A DNA stretch of 35,582 nt from a virus. A model generated the notes under the pieces. That model did not search any database, was not told the DNA's origin, and saw only the letters and a list, made by a program, of their open reading frames with translations. The position numbers were made by a program, and so were the translations under genes. Positions 7,472-14,053 of the stretch are shown in pieces; position 1 is the first letter of the stretch; the number at the start of each line of letters is the position of its first letter. The DNA is taken from IMG/VR virus record IMGVR_UViG_3300041403_001008, positions 1-35,582 of that record, one strand, 5' to 3'.

Positions 7472-7702
7472 ATGCAAACGAACAACATCACACTCGCCAT
7501 CAATTCCGCAATCGTCGCCGCCGCCGAAAAGCACGCCGACCAATACGCACAAGTCACCGACAAATATCTCTTCGCCGAGAGCGAAGTTGATTCTCTTCGA
7601 GACGCTCAAGGCTTCATCGTCGAGCGCATCACGCCGCAAGAGAGAAGGCTCTTGATTGCGAGATTTGAAGACACCGCCGACGAAATCATCGAGAAGCGAT
7701 AA
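7472..7702 (+). CDS. Class B cassette gene 2: small acidic protein
   Basis: 76 residues, acidic, helical (TLAINSAIVAAAEKHADQYA...). No family recognised and no resemblance to the cassette 1 protein beyond size. Its promoter is the second class B copy. It is followed after 7 bases by a GC-rich hairpin lacking a T-run (7710-7727) and then by another small gene, so here read-through into 7751 is likely. Confidence 0.65.
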   Translation: MQTNNITLAINSAIVAAAEKHADQYAQVTDKYLFAESEVDSLRDAQGFIVERITPQERRLLIARFEDTADEIIEKR

Positions 7703-7709
7703 TCACCGA

Positions 7710-7727
7710 GCGGGGCGAGAGCCCCGC
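7710..7727 (+). other. Hairpin between 7472 and 7751 genes
   Basis: GCGGGGC-GAGA-GCCCCGC, a perfect stem without a T-run. It resembles the terminator stems on either side with its tail removed, so it may be a decayed terminator or an attenuator controlling expression of the 7751 gene. Confidence 0.5.
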
Positions 7728-7750
7728 GCAACTCCAACATCAAGAACACC

Positions 7751-7993
7751 ATGAAAAAAACCGTTTACTTCATCGCTTCACTCACCGAGGGCATCGCGCT
7801 CGGGCACGATATGCGCCGCGACTTCGCCGCACACTCTCACGGCACCCGTGACAAGGCGAAGGCTATCAAATGGCTCGCCGATTGCCGCGCGAAATTGCCC
7901 GACGCTTCGATTCATCTCTTCTCGACGCCGAGCTTCGTGCTCGACGAGAGTGCCGAGCTCACCGAAGAGCTCGTCGAGCCCGCGACCGCATAG
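7751..7993 (+). CDS. Small protein, unknown, in the cassette region
   Basis: 80 residues beginning MKKTVYFIASLTEG; first strand hydrophobic, then a basic helix (RDKAKAIKWLADCRAKL) and an acidic tail. The N-terminal stretch is not long enough for a convincing signal peptide. The leader (CAACTCCAACATCAAGAACACC) is A/C-rich and lacks a Shine-Dalgarno sequence. It has no class B promoter of its own and probably depends on read-through from 7472. A clear terminator follows 20 bases after its stop. Confidence 0.65.
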   Translation: MKKTVYFIASLTEGIALGHDMRRDFAAHSHGTRDKAKAIKWLADCRAKLPDASIHLFSTPSFVLDESAELTEELVEPATA

Positions 7994-8012
7994 CGACTCG
8001 GCGCCCTCGAAG

Positions 8013-8042
8013 AGCCCCTCGATTCGCGTCGAGGGGCTTTTT
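8013..8042 (+). terminator. Intrinsic terminator before the non-coding region
   Basis: AGCCCCTCGA / TCGAGGGGCT stem with a six-base loop and a T-run. It ends transcription of the small-gene cluster and shields the structured region that follows. Confidence 0.9.
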
Positions 8043-8096
8043 CGCGCGTTGCAGGAATTACGCAACAATCTCTTTTGTTGCAAGAAACTTGCACGA

Positions 8097-8133
8097 GACA
8101 AAAATGACAAAATTGAGTTTTGTAATTTTTGTC
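8097..8133. repeat. Long AT-rich palindrome of GACAAAA words
   Basis: Arms 8097-8112 and 8118-8133 pair with one mismatch around a five-base centre (TTGAG). Each arm is built from GACAAAAAT and ACAAAA. The outer flank TTTTGTCTTGAG can instead pair with CTCAAGACAAAA at 8185-8196, giving two competing folds. Confidence 0.75.
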
Positions 8134-8153
8134 TTGAGCTCGGCATAAATTGA

Positions 8154-8168
8154 GGCTCAACGACTTAC
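8154..8168 (+). repeat. Direct repeat copy 1 (GGCTCAACGACTTAC)
   Basis: Exact 15-base repeat of 8233-8247, 79 bases apart, inside the structured region. The flanking inverted repeat GGCATAAAT/ATTTATGCC lies just before each copy, so the two repeats look like paired sites around a folded core. Confidence 0.8.
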
Positions 8169-8232
8169 TACTAAAAAAGAGCCCCTCAAGACAAAACTCT
8201 CGGGCATTTTTGTCATTTATGCCAGTATCGAA

Positions 8233-8247
8233 GGCTCAACGACTTAC
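8233..8247 (+). repeat. Direct repeat copy 2 (GGCTCAACGACTTAC)
   Basis: Second exact copy of the 15-base repeat at 8154-8168. It is followed by GCAAGACGAGG rather than the TACTAAAAAAG found after copy 1. Confidence 0.8.
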
Positions 8248-8321
8248 GCAAGACGAGGTTCGAAAATGGCACTTTTGTCTTTTTGTTTTGTCGCGAAATT
8301 TTCCCCTCTCAATTCTCCCCG

Positions 8322-8356
8322 AGCCCTTGCACGGCGGGGCTTCGAGCCGAAGGGCT
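8322..8356 (+). repeat. Two-level hairpin inside the TTTTGTCGCG inverted repeat
   Basis: AGCCCTT (8322-8328) pairs with AAGGGCT (8350-8356), enclosing a second small hairpin GGCT-TCG-AGCC (8338-8348). The whole structure is flanked by the 10-base inverted repeat at 8286-8295/8361-8370, giving a nested cruciform-like arrangement. Confidence 0.6.
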
Positions 8357-8379
8357 TGCTCGCGACAAAATACGAAAGC

Positions 8380-8434
8380 AAGCCCCTCGCTCTTCTTTCC
8401 CTTCCAAGGGGAAGGAGAAGAGCGAGGGGGGCTT
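8380..8434 (+). repeat. Very long hairpin, about 25-base arms
   Basis: Left arm from AAGCCCCTCGCTCTTCT through TTCCCTTCC and right arm GGAAGGAGAAGAGCGAG through GGGGGCTT are nearly complementary, with a few bulges and an AAGG tip. It has no T-run. The size exceeds the usual terminators of this phage; it may be a structural RNA element or part of the origin. Confidence 0.7.
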
Positions 8435-8546
8435 ACGCCCTTTCTAATTGTTGTCGCTCACGCGCTCTTCCCTTCGGCTCAATACCCCGCCAAGCAACCC
8501 TGGCGCCGAAGGCTTTTTGTCACCCTGACACTTTCACCTTGCGAAG

Positions 8547-8562
8547 TGCATTTAAGTGCGCA
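8547..8562 (+). promoter_or_regulatory. Class A site upstream of the HTH regulator
   Basis: TGCATTTAAGTGCGCA, differing from the 614 copy at one position. The ATG of the regulator follows 11 bases later, giving a very short leader. If the regulator binds class A sites, this copy would make it autoregulated. Confidence 0.6.
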
Positions 8563-8573
8563 CCCTATCGCGC

Positions 8574-9128
8574 ATGGACCCCGAAAATTCCGCCCCTTAC
8601 GATGCGCGACGATCCGCGCTAGATGAAGAATACAAGACCGCATTTAATGACTGGCTCGCGAGCTTGACGTCCGAAGAGAGAAAGCAAGCCGAAGAGCTCG
8701 GCGTTGCTTCGCCTCATATCGACGCGCAAGGCGTCGGCGCCCCCGAGCTCGACACCGACCGACTCGCCGACGAGGGCTTCATTCCTGACTTCGACTTCGA
8801 TGAGCCCGAGAAGGAAAAAGCCGAACTCAAGCAAGCTATCGACCGACAAGTCAACCGGCAAGTGCGTCGCGTTATTGTCGAGCTTCTCGAATCGAAAAAC
8901 GCCCGCCTCACCGTCGAGTGCATCGCGCTCGTCACCGGCATCGGTTATCTCGGGATTTCCGAAACGAGCATCGCGAAAAAATTCAACGTAACCCGCGCGG
9001 CAGTCTCGAAGAGATGCGTTGAGCTTTGCGACAAGCTCGGCTTGCCGCCCTCGCGCTCGATGAAGAGCACCCAGGCGCGGGCGAGCTATCGCAAAAGCCG
9101 CAACCGCGTCGTCGAAGAAGAAGGTTGA
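8574..9128 (+). CDS. HTH DNA-binding regulator (sigma-70 region-4-like)
   Basis: 184 residues from ATG 8574; a GTG at 8556 lies inside the class A site and is rejected. The N-terminal 85 residues are acidic; a helical segment (KQAIDRQVNRQVRRVIVELL) leads to a helix-turn-helix at about 131-156, SIAKKFNVTRAAVSKRCVEL, with the form of sigma region 4 or a MarR-like recognition unit, followed by a basic tail (RASYRKSRNRVV). It probably binds DNA as a transcriptional regulator of the phage. Its position just after the non-coding region, with class A sites on both sides (8547 and 9146), makes it the first candidate for recognising class A sites. Similar proteins are remembered from Verrucomicrobiota-type prophages; this is not verified. 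Confidence 0.75.
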   Translation: MDPENSAPYDARRSALDEEYKTAFNDWLASLTSEERKQAEELGVASPHIDAQGVGAPELDTDRLADEGFIPDFDFDEPEKEKAELKQAIDRQVNRQVRRVIVELLESKNARLTVECIALVTGIGYLGISETSIAKKFNVTRAAVSKRCVELCDKLGLPPSRSMKSTQARASYRKSRNRVVEEEG

Positions 9129-9145
9129 AATTTTCGGTTGCGCCG

Positions 9146-9161
9146 TGCATTTAGGTGCGCA
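9146..9161 (+). promoter_or_regulatory. Class A site upstream of 9218
   Basis: TGCATTTAGGTGCGCA, followed by a long A/C-rich leader (CTAACAACAACCCCCCATC) as after the 614 copy. It lies between the regulator gene and the 9218-11137 gene group. Confidence 0.6.
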
Positions 9162-9217
9162 TCATTGCGACTCTAACAACAACCCCCCATCACCCCATAA
9201 ACACCGAGCCCCAAAGC

Positions 9218-9388
9218 ATGAGCCCCGAGGAACACGAGAGCCGAATGAGAGCAACGCGCGTTGCGATTCAAGGCGCCTTTGAATTCGACCGGCAACGCCG
9301 ACGCCAGCAAGAGCTCGCTCTTGGCGCTTTTGTCGTAAGTATCACCGCCTTTGTCGTCGGCTTTATGCTTGGGGCTTTGATTTTTTAA
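9218..9388 (+). CDS. Small tail-anchored membrane protein
   Basis: 56 residues from ATG 9218 (upstream GTG at 9155 is inside the class A site). Charged N-terminal part (RATRVAIQ...FDRQRRRQQE) and a C-terminal transmembrane segment at about 35-56 (GAFVVSITAFVVGFMLGALIF), so the basic domain should face the cytoplasm. It ends 3 bases before the next gene. No family recognised. Confidence 0.6.
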   Translation: MSPEEHESRMRATRVAIQGAFEFDRQRRRQQELALGAFVVSITAFVVGFMLGALIF

Positions 9389-9391
9389 CGC

Positions 9392-10123
9392 ATGGAAACT
9401 ATTGAAAAATCAAAACCCGTCGAGCTACCTTCGAAAGTTGAAGAATGGGGGCAAGGCGTCGAAATCACGAAGAAGGGCGTCATTTTCACGGGAGAGAACC
9501 CCGAGAAACTTCCACCTTCGACAATCATCGACCTCATCAAGAAGTGCGCGCAAACCGAGACGGCGCTCGCATTCGCTCAAGGCGACCTCACGAATTTTCT
9601 CATCGGCGCAAAGGGCAAAGACCTTCGCGAGATTGCCGATGAAACCGGCATCGCGGCGGGCGACCTCAAGCGACGCGCCGCGACTTGTCAGCGCATCACT
9701 TACGACAACCGCGTCGAGCAACTTCACTTCGACTTTCACGCCGAAGCCGCGAAGAGTAAAGCCGACGACCCCGAGCAATGGCTCAAGCTCGCGACCGATG
9801 AGAAGCTCGACCGCAAGCGCCTCAAGAAGAGCATCGAGCTCGACCGACTAGCGACCGACGAAGACCTCAAGCCCGTCGAGGAAGAGAACGACGGCGGCAC
9901 CGAGAACTTCGGCACGAACATCAACCGCATCGTCGTGCTCAACGGCAAACTCGACCGTGCGGGCAATTACGACGAAATGACCGTCGAGCAACTCTTCGAG
10001 CTTCACGCCGACTTCATGCCCGCCGTCAAAGTATGGGCCGAAATCGTGAAGCGCTTCAAAGACAAGTTGCCGCCCGAGCTCGCCGCCGAATTCCGCGAGC
10101 ATCTCGCCGAGCTCGCTCTTTGA
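9392..10123 (+). CDS. HTH protein paired with the ParB-like gene
   Basis: 243 residues. A helix-turn-helix-like unit at about 77-97 (DLREIADETGIAAGDLKRRA) is the clearest feature, in the middle of a helical domain (about 45-170), followed by an acidic linker and a C-terminal helical part rich in Leu/Glu. The layout resembles partition- or KorB-like DNA-binding proteins without the ParB catalytic domain, which is instead encoded by the gene at 10293. A joint role of the two proteins is an inference. Coding strength is high; in 9421-10080 there is one CAG and no CTG. Confidence 0.65.
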   Translation: METIEKSKPVELPSKVEEWGQGVEITKKGVIFTGENPEKLPPSTIIDLIKKCAQTETALAFAQGDLTNFLIGAKGKDLREIADETGIAAGDLKRRAATCQRITYDNRVEQLHFDFHAEAAKSKADDPEQWLKLATDEKLDRKRLKKSIELDRLATDEDLKPVEEENDGGTENFGTNINRIVVLNGKLDRAGNYDEMTVEQLFELHADFMPAVKVWAEIVKRFKDKLPPELAAEFREHLAELAL

Positions 10124-10209
10124 CTTTGCCCAAAGAGGTGCGCCGCTCGGAATTGCAAGTCGAGCCGCTTAAATGCAAAGGCGCACCCGATAACGATAAA
10201 GATTTAATC

Positions 10210-10296
10210 ATGACGGAATTTTTTATGACAATCGCAATTTGCTTCGCCGCGATGGGCGCTTTGCTTGGGATGATTGACGGAATGCTCTCGCAATGA
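10210..10296 (+). CDS. 28-residue membrane peptide
   Basis: ATG 10210 to TGA 10296, too short for most gene finders. The sequence MTEFFMTIAICFAAMGALLG is one hydrophobic span. The stop overlaps the ParB-like start (ATGA at 10293), the coupling pattern used throughout this phage, which supports real translation. The 86 bases before it hold no other gene. It may act mainly as a translated leader for the next gene. Confidence 0.4.
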   Translation: MTEFFMTIAICFAAMGALLGMIDGMLSQ

Positions 10297-10919
10297 AAGC
10301 ACTCACCAACAACGGCGACATTTTCGTCACCAATGAAATCGAGATACTCGCCGACGACGACCTCATCGACCGCAAGGGCAACTCGAAGAAGCACCCGCCC
10401 GAGCAACTGGCAAGGCTTGCGGGCGCGATTCGCGAATTCGGCTTCACCGTGCCGCTTCTCGTCGATGAAGGCAACGTCATCATCGCGGGGCACGGGCGGC
10501 GCATCGCGGGGCGCTCGGTCGGCATGGAAGCCTTCCCGTGCGTGCGGGCTTCGCATCTTAACGCGGGGCAAGTGCGCGCGCTCGTGCTCTTTGACAACAA
10601 AATCGCCGAGACGGGCTTCGACCCCGCTCTTCTCAAGGTCGAGCTCGAAGAGCTTCGCGACCTCGATGAAGAGCTTCTCGGGCTCACGGGCTTCGATGCC
10701 GCCGAGCTCGACAAGCTCACCGCCGACCTTGAAGGCGACGATGACGAAGGCAATGACGGCGACGAGCCGAAGGCGCCCGAGCTTCGCTTCGGCGAGCAAA
10801 AAATTCCGATGAGCGGGCCCGAGCTTCAAGCGCTCGAAATGCTCGCCGAAACCTATCTCAAGAAGCACGGCGACTTCGTCGGTTTCGTCGAGAAAGCACT
10901 TCTCAAAGCGCACCGATGA
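10293..10919 (+). CDS. ParB/Srx-fold nuclease-domain protein
   Basis: 208 residues. The N-terminal 120 residues are a ParB/sulfiredoxin-like domain: KHPPEQLARLAGAIREFGF (substrate helix), VPLLVDEGNVIIAGHGRR with the signature GHGRR at 66-70, and DNKIAETGFDPALL near 101-115. In phages this domain is usually found in ParB-like CTPase/nuclease proteins or fused to DNA methylases near the terminase genes. Here it stands alone, with an acidic tail (EGDDDEGNDGDE) and a final helical part. No methylase domain is present in this gene, but a C5-methyltransferase-like gene lies at 16802. The function may be DNA binding or modification support; nuclease activity is not shown. Confidence 0.8.
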   Translation: MKALTNNGDIFVTNEIEILADDDLIDRKGNSKKHPPEQLARLAGAIREFGFTVPLLVDEGNVIIAGHGRRIAGRSVGMEAFPCVRASHLNAGQVRALVLFDNKIAETGFDPALLKVELEELRDLDEELLGLTGFDAAELDKLTADLEGDDDEGNDGDEPKAPELRFGEQKIPMSGPELQALEMLAETYLKKHGDFVGFVEKALLKAHR

Positions 10920-11137
10920 GCTTTTCAACAACGCCCGAATTCAAGGGGCTCTTTGCCTCACCGCCCGAACCCCGTCGCCCGCTCGACTGGCTCATTTTTA
11001 TCTCTCTTATTTTCGGGCTTCTTTTCCTTCTCTTGAAACTCACGGCTTGCGAGACGGGGGCGCCCGTTTTGCCGACCTGGGGCGAGACGCCCCGCAATCA
11101 GCAAAACCCCGACTCCGCGCTTTTTCCGACACCATAA
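10916..11137 (+). CDS. Small membrane protein with a lipobox-like LTAC
   Basis: 73 residues, start overlapping the ParB stop (ATGA). After 22 polar residues a hydrophobic span (DWLIFISLIFGLLFLLLKL) ends in LTAC-E, which fits a lipoprotein lipobox, followed by a Pro-rich tail (TGAPVLPTWGETPRNQQNP). Small Pro-rich lipoproteins of this type include outer spanins such as Rz1, but the long polar N-terminus and the absence of other lysis genes nearby argue for caution. It could equally be a simple membrane-anchored protein facing the periplasm. Confidence 0.55.
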   Translation: MSFSTTPEFKGLFASPPEPRRPLDWLIFISLIFGLLFLLLKLTACETGAPVLPTWGETPRNQQNPDSALFPTP

Positions 11138-11329
11138 AGAACCCGTTTTTATCATTTTGCTCGTCGCCGTCCCGACCGCAAAAGATTCTCGACCCCCGTG
11201 CGGGCTCTTCGTAAGAAGGTCGGCACCAAGCCCTCGAATGTCATAAACTTTACTCTCACGAAAACTTAACGTAATTAAATTATTGAAATTACTTTAATAA
11301 TGCGCATTTTAATGCGCATCTTAAATTCT
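11138..11329 (+). promoter_or_regulatory. Intergenic region with AT-rich promoter/operator and class A site
   Basis: 192 bases without a gene. The first part has a CCGACC...GGTCGG inverted repeat around CCCCCGTGCGGG but no terminator T-run. From about 11236 the DNA is very AT-rich (ATTAAATTATTGAAATTAC) and ends in the most symmetrical class A site, TGCGCATTTTAATGCGCA at 11301-11318. The ATG at 11330 follows 11 bases later. It is likely a promoter with operator control; -35 and -10 boxes cannot be fixed. Confidence 0.55.
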
Positions 11330-11578
11330 ATGACAAATACCATCGCACCCATCGAAGTAAATCTTGCCGAGAACACTAAAAAAATCGCACGGACACAGGC
11401 GTCGCGCCCAGATTGGAACAAGCCGTATAAAGGGCTCACTTGGCGCGACATGCCGAGTCAGTCTTCGTCCGGCACAACTTGCCGAAAGTTGCTTTTCGCG
11501 CTCTATCGCAAAGGGGCGACGACGCGCGAAGAAAACTTCTTCATCGAAGAAAAGCGTCGCAGGATTGGGCTAAACTAA
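11330..11578 (+). CDS. Small protein behind a class A site, unknown
   Basis: 82 residues from ATG 11330; the ATG at 11300 is inside the class A dyad. Rich in Arg/Lys/Thr with the central motif DWNKPYKGLTWRDMPSQ and a helical basic end (TREENFFIEEKRRRIGLN). It looks like a small DNA-interacting protein (the helix/loop pattern is reminiscent of regulatory phage proteins) but no family was recognised. The immediate AT-rich promoter suggests independent expression. Confidence 0.55.
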   Translation: MTNTIAPIEVNLAENTKKIARTQASRPDWNKPYKGLTWRDMPSQSSSGTTCRKLLFALYRKGATTREENFFIEEKRRRIGLN

Positions 11579-11612
11579 TTTCTCGAAACCTCGACTTTTC
11601 CCGCTCGCGAAA

Positions 11613-12188
11613 ATGGCTCATCACACGAGAGGCGTCTTCGGCTTGCTCGCTCAACGCGAAACCGAAGGCAAGTGCTTCGCCGAATTCGCCGACAATGGCT
11701 TTTCGACTTCTATGCGGCTGAACCGAAAAAAAGCACTCTTCAAGATGAAAGACCCGAACAACAACCCCGTCGTGCACGAAGTCGCTCGCGACCTAGTGAA
11801 GACCGAAACCGAAAAGGCGAAGCACGCCGAGAAGGTGAGCGCCGCAACCCAGGCTCGCGAAGAGGCTCGTGACGCGACGCAAGAAGCCCGCGTCGAAGCC
11901 GACCGCATTCTCGCCGAGGCTCAAGAGCGCGCCGCCGCTCTCATCAAGGAAGCCGACGACGCGCACGTCGCCGCCCGTGAAGCTCTCGTCGAGGCGAGAG
12001 AAGGCGCCGACGAGCTCGAAGGGCGCCTCGACGAGAATCGCGCCGCTCTTCACGTTGCTCGCGAGAGTGCCGACGAAGACATCGAGCTCGTCATCGGCTC
12101 CCACGTCGTGCGGGCTCGTGAGACGAGCGACGGCACCGAAGTCTCGTGCACGACTCCCGCGAAGGTGAACAAGATTTCTGCCTTCTAA
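11613..12188 (+). CDS. Ala/Glu-rich coiled-coil protein
   Basis: 191 residues from ATG 11613; the codon pattern of the extension (GAA-ACC-GAA-GGC-AAG) agrees with coding, but ATG 11745 (147 residues) is a serious alternative. Residues 65-160 form one long coiled coil (KHAEKVSAATQAREEARD... ALIKEADDAHVAARE), similar to phage scaffold-like or filament-forming accessory proteins; the C-terminus is a small beta-type tail (VIGSHVVRARETSDGTEVS). It is not next to head genes, so a scaffolding role is not indicated. Function unknown. Confidence 0.6.
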   Translation: MAHHTRGVFGLLAQRETEGKCFAEFADNGFSTSMRLNRKKALFKMKDPNNNPVVHEVARDLVKTETEKAKHAEKVSAATQAREEARDATQEARVEADRILAEAQERAAALIKEADDAHVAAREALVEAREGADELEGRLDENRAALHVARESADEDIELVIGSHVVRARETSDGTEVSCTTPAKVNKISAF

Positions 12189-12247
12189 CGCACGCACAAG
12201 CGGCGGCGGCAATAAGTGCACCGCTCGAAAGAGAGTTAAAAAAGAGC

Positions 12248-12433
12248 ATGAGCCGCCGCCGCAAGCGCGTCATCAAGATCAAGCCGCCGAAGGTGAAAGA
12301 ACGCAAGCGCCTAACCCCGCCTTCGGTGCCGCACAAAAAGAAGAAGGGGCGAGGCTCTTACGACCGAAAAAAATTGCACCCAGGAATCGCAAGCGACGAA
12401 ATCACTTTTGAACAAATCAAGAGATTGCCATGA
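12248..12433 (+). CDS. Highly basic small protein
   Basis: 61 residues from ATG 12248. The first 40 residues are mostly Lys/Arg/Pro (RRRKRVIKIKPPKVKERKR), so it probably binds nucleic acid electrostatically. Its stop overlaps the start of the MazG-like gene (ATGA at 12430). No family recognised. Confidence 0.6.
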   Translation: MSRRRKRVIKIKPPKVKERKRLTPPSVPHKKKKGRGSYDRKKLHPGIASDEITFEQIKRLP

Positions 12434-12999
12434 ACGACCTCGAAACCCTCAAGGATAAAGCCGACGCTAACCTCGACAAATGGGGCGAGCAAGACCTAGA
12501 AACGCTTGCCCTTTCCATCGCCGAAAAGAGCGGTGAGCTTGCGAAAACCGTGCTTCAAGATCGAGACAAGGGCGGCGACCGTGACCGCATTCGGCAAGAA
12601 GCCGTCAACCTGGGCGCGCTAGCTCTTCAAGTGCTTCGGCACTTTCGCAAGAAGCGCGTGCTTTACGTCGAGCCCGCCGAGAATTACATCAACCTCGCAC
12701 TAGAACAATGCGGGCTTGTAACTTGCACTCGAATCGTTCACGACTTCGACACGGTGCACGATGTCATCAAGTCAATTCAAAGCAACGCTGGGCGCGCCCT
12801 CGATGAAGTGCGCATTGATACTACTTACCGCACCGCCGAAGCCCGTGAGCAAGCGATGCTCTACGGATGGCGTGAAGATTGCACTTTCGACGTAAAGGAA
12901 TTGATACGGCTCGCTCATACATTCCCCTTGCCCCTCGCTATGGTGAAGAAGCAAAAGCCTCGCGCAACCGTGCGCGCGGCGCCGAGTGGGTGCACGTAA
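12430..12999 (+). CDS. MazG-like protein with degenerate active site
   Basis: 189 residues. Residues 15-75 recall the helical MazG/dUTPase-like nucleotide pyrophosphohydrolase fold: KWGEQDLETLALSIAEKSGELAKTV then RQEAVNLGALALQVLRHF. The usual EExxE of family members appears as EKSGE (32-36), and the second acidic pair as QEAVN, so two metal-binding acids are missing. It may be inactive or bind another nucleotide. The C-terminal 100 residues (NYINLALEQCGLVTC... DELIRLAHTF region) are not recognised. It closes a coupled pair with the basic protein before it. Confidence 0.5.
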   Translation: MNDLETLKDKADANLDKWGEQDLETLALSIAEKSGELAKTVLQDRDKGGDRDRIRQEAVNLGALALQVLRHFRKKRVLYVEPAENYINLALEQCGLVTCTRIVHDFDTVHDVIKSIQSNAGRALDEVRIDTTYRTAEAREQAMLYGWREDCTFDVKELIRLAHTFPLPLAMVKKQKPRATVRAAPSGCT

Positions 13000-13090
13000 G
13001 GAATCTTTTGGAGGGGGGGCTTCCCTGCCGGCTAATCGCGTCAAGCATGTTGCGTTTTTGTGAGAAAATGTTGAAAAACACTTCCCACGT

Positions 13091-13159
13091 TCACAAGGGG
13101 CTTGCAATGCGAAAAAAGAATCGAAGAAAAGAGTTGCATCACAAGCGGCTTGCGATAAA
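13091..13159 (+). promoter_or_regulatory. Double operator and class B promoter 3
   Basis: Two copies of the operator palindrome, CACAAG-GGG-CTTGCA (13092-13106) and ACAAG-CGG-CTTGC (13141-13153), about 49 bases apart, so a bound dimer pair could loop. TTGCAT (13134-13139) and GATAAA (13154-13159) are again 14 bases apart. The leader ends in CTCTCACC directly before ATG 13171. Confidence 0.65.
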
Positions 13160-13170
13160 TTGCTCTCACC

Positions 13171-13641
13171 ATGAAAACGAAAAGCACCCATCTCACCCGC
13201 AAGCTCGAAGCGATTCGCGAGCGCCTCAACGCGCAAGACCTCGAAGAGCTCGTCGCCTTCCTCGAAGACTTTGACCTCAAGGCGCCCGCAACGAAGCTCG
13301 AAGCCGTCGAGAAAATCATGAGCCTCGCCGAGCGCGGCGGCTCGTGGCTTCAAGAAATCGACAAGGGCTATCACGCCTGGAACACGCCGAGCGAGGCGCC
13401 CGCCCCGAAGCTCGAGTTGCCCCGCGCAATCCCGACAACCCGCGCGAAGCTCGAAGCCGACCCCCGCGTCGATTCCGTCTTCGTCGATGAGTCGCCCTTC
13501 ATGCGCGGCGAATCTTACCGCGTGCTCATCTACCTCGCCGACGGCTACGTCGCCGAAGATCAAACCTCGACGCTCTACGGGCGCACGATTCGCGAAGCCG
13601 CTCAAGGGCTTCGAGGCGTCACCGAAGGCGAACCGATTTGA
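13171..13641 (+). CDS. Class B cassette gene 3, unknown
   Basis: 156 residues. The N-terminal 60 residues are helical and charged (LTRKLEAIRERLNAQDLEEL); the middle is Pro-rich; the C-terminal 60 residues suggest a small alpha/beta domain (VDSVFVDESPFMRGESYRVLIYLADGYVAED... TLYGRTIREAAQGLRGV). No family recognised. It is a self-contained unit with its own class B promoter (with two operators) and its own terminator at 13665. As the largest cassette protein it is the best target for structure prediction. Confidence 0.7.
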   Translation: MKTKSTHLTRKLEAIRERLNAQDLEELVAFLEDFDLKAPATKLEAVEKIMSLAERGGSWLQEIDKGYHAWNTPSEAPAPKLELPRAIPTTRAKLEADPRVDSVFVDESPFMRGESYRVLIYLADGYVAEDQTSTLYGRTIREAAQGLRGVTEGEPI

Positions 13642-13664
13642 GCCCCGCGCTCGCCGCACCGAAG

Positions 13665-13694
13665 AAGCCGAGCTCGAAAGGACTCGGCTTTTTT
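13665..13694 (+). terminator. Terminator after cassette 3
   Basis: AAGCCGAG / CTCGGCTT stem with a ten-base loop and six Ts, followed by CGTGC. Stem and trailing TTTTTTCGTGC recur at 17424-17460. As the stem is symmetric it could also act on the minus-strand gene ending at 13700, giving a bidirectional terminator. Confidence 0.85.
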
Positions 13695-13699
13695 CGTGC

Positions 13700-14053
13700 T
13701 CACTCTTCGAGCAACCCGAGAAGCTCGTCGTCGCTCTTCGTGTAGCGCTCGCAATGGCGCGCGATTCGGTCGAGCGTCTCGGCGTTGAGTTGCTTCTCGG
13801 TGAGGCGAATGACCTTGAAGCCGAGAAGGGCGGCTTCGAGATACTTCTCGCAATCCTTCTCGAATCCCGAGCCGCGCGAGTGCCGCCCCTTCACCCATAT
13901 TCCGCCCTCGACCTCAATGATCGTCATGCTCTCAAGGTGCGCGAAGTCGGCGCGCCATTTCCGAATGGGGTGAAATTGATACTCGGGTGCGAGCTCGGGA
14001 CCGCTTACGCTTTTCCAAGTGAGTTGAAAACGTCGCTCAAGGTGAGATGCCAT
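13700..14053 (-). CDS. Vsr/DUF559-like endonuclease (PD-(D/E)XK fold)
   Basis: 117 residues; the only convincing minus-strand gene. Start at 14053 (MASHLERRFQLTWK); longer readings run into the terminase gene. Motifs: RADFAH with Asp36, IEVEGG with Glu47/Glu49, then RHSRGSGFEKDCEKYLEAAL and a final FKVIRLT strand, the signature of very-short-patch-repair-like or Holliday-junction-type phage endonucleases. The enzyme would cleave or nick branched or mismatched DNA in the cytoplasm and could aid packaging by resolving junctions. Its start codon lies head-to-head with, and overlapping, the terminase start, so its promoter must be inside the terminase gene. Confidence 0.8.
   Translation of the reverse strand: MASHLERRFQLTWKSVSGPELAPEYQFHPIRKWRADFAHLESMTIIEVEGGIWVKGRHSRGSGFEKDCEKYLEAALLGFKVIRLTEKQLNAETLDRIARHCERYTKSDDELLGLLEE

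Larger units (their letters stand above)
8043..8545 (+). other. Non-coding structured region, candidate replication origin
   Basis: About 500 bases without a convincing gene. It contains nine TTTTGTC/GACAAAA words (8097, 8106, 8127, 8190, 8208, 8273, 8286, 8364, 8515), a near-perfect 16-base-arm palindrome, a 15-base direct repeat and several nested inverted repeats. These include GCAACAA/TTGTTGC (8062-8068/8075-8081), GGCATAAAT/ATTTATGCC (8142-8150/8215-8223), TTTTGTCTTGAG/CTCAAGACAAAA (8127-8138/8185-8196) and TTTTGTCGCG/CGCGACAAAA (8286-8295/8361-8370). A class B-like operator TGCAAG-AAA-CTTGCA is at 8079-8093. The part from 8095 to 8300 is AT-rich against a GC-rich background. Repeated initiator-like words beside an AT-rich stretch, downstream of a PrimPol-helicase, fit an origin. 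A structured RNA is the main alternative. Confidence 0.6.

Noticed and set aside
8150-8626. A 158-codon plus-strand frame through the structured region
   Set aside because: It runs through hairpins and repeats, has atypical composition and overlaps the well supported regulator start at 8574.
11141-11235. A tRNA-like or attachment-site-like fold in the spacer after 11137
   Set aside because: There is a GGTCGG/CCGACC inverted repeat and a TCGAAT word but no cloverleaf, anticodon stem or CCA-proximal acceptor pairing, and no integrase nearby.
12146-12247. Upstream start for the basic protein at 12248
   Set aside because: The extension from 12146 overlaps the coiled-coil gene end and has a different composition (Gln/Ala/Cys) from the basic protein; ATG 12248 is preferred.
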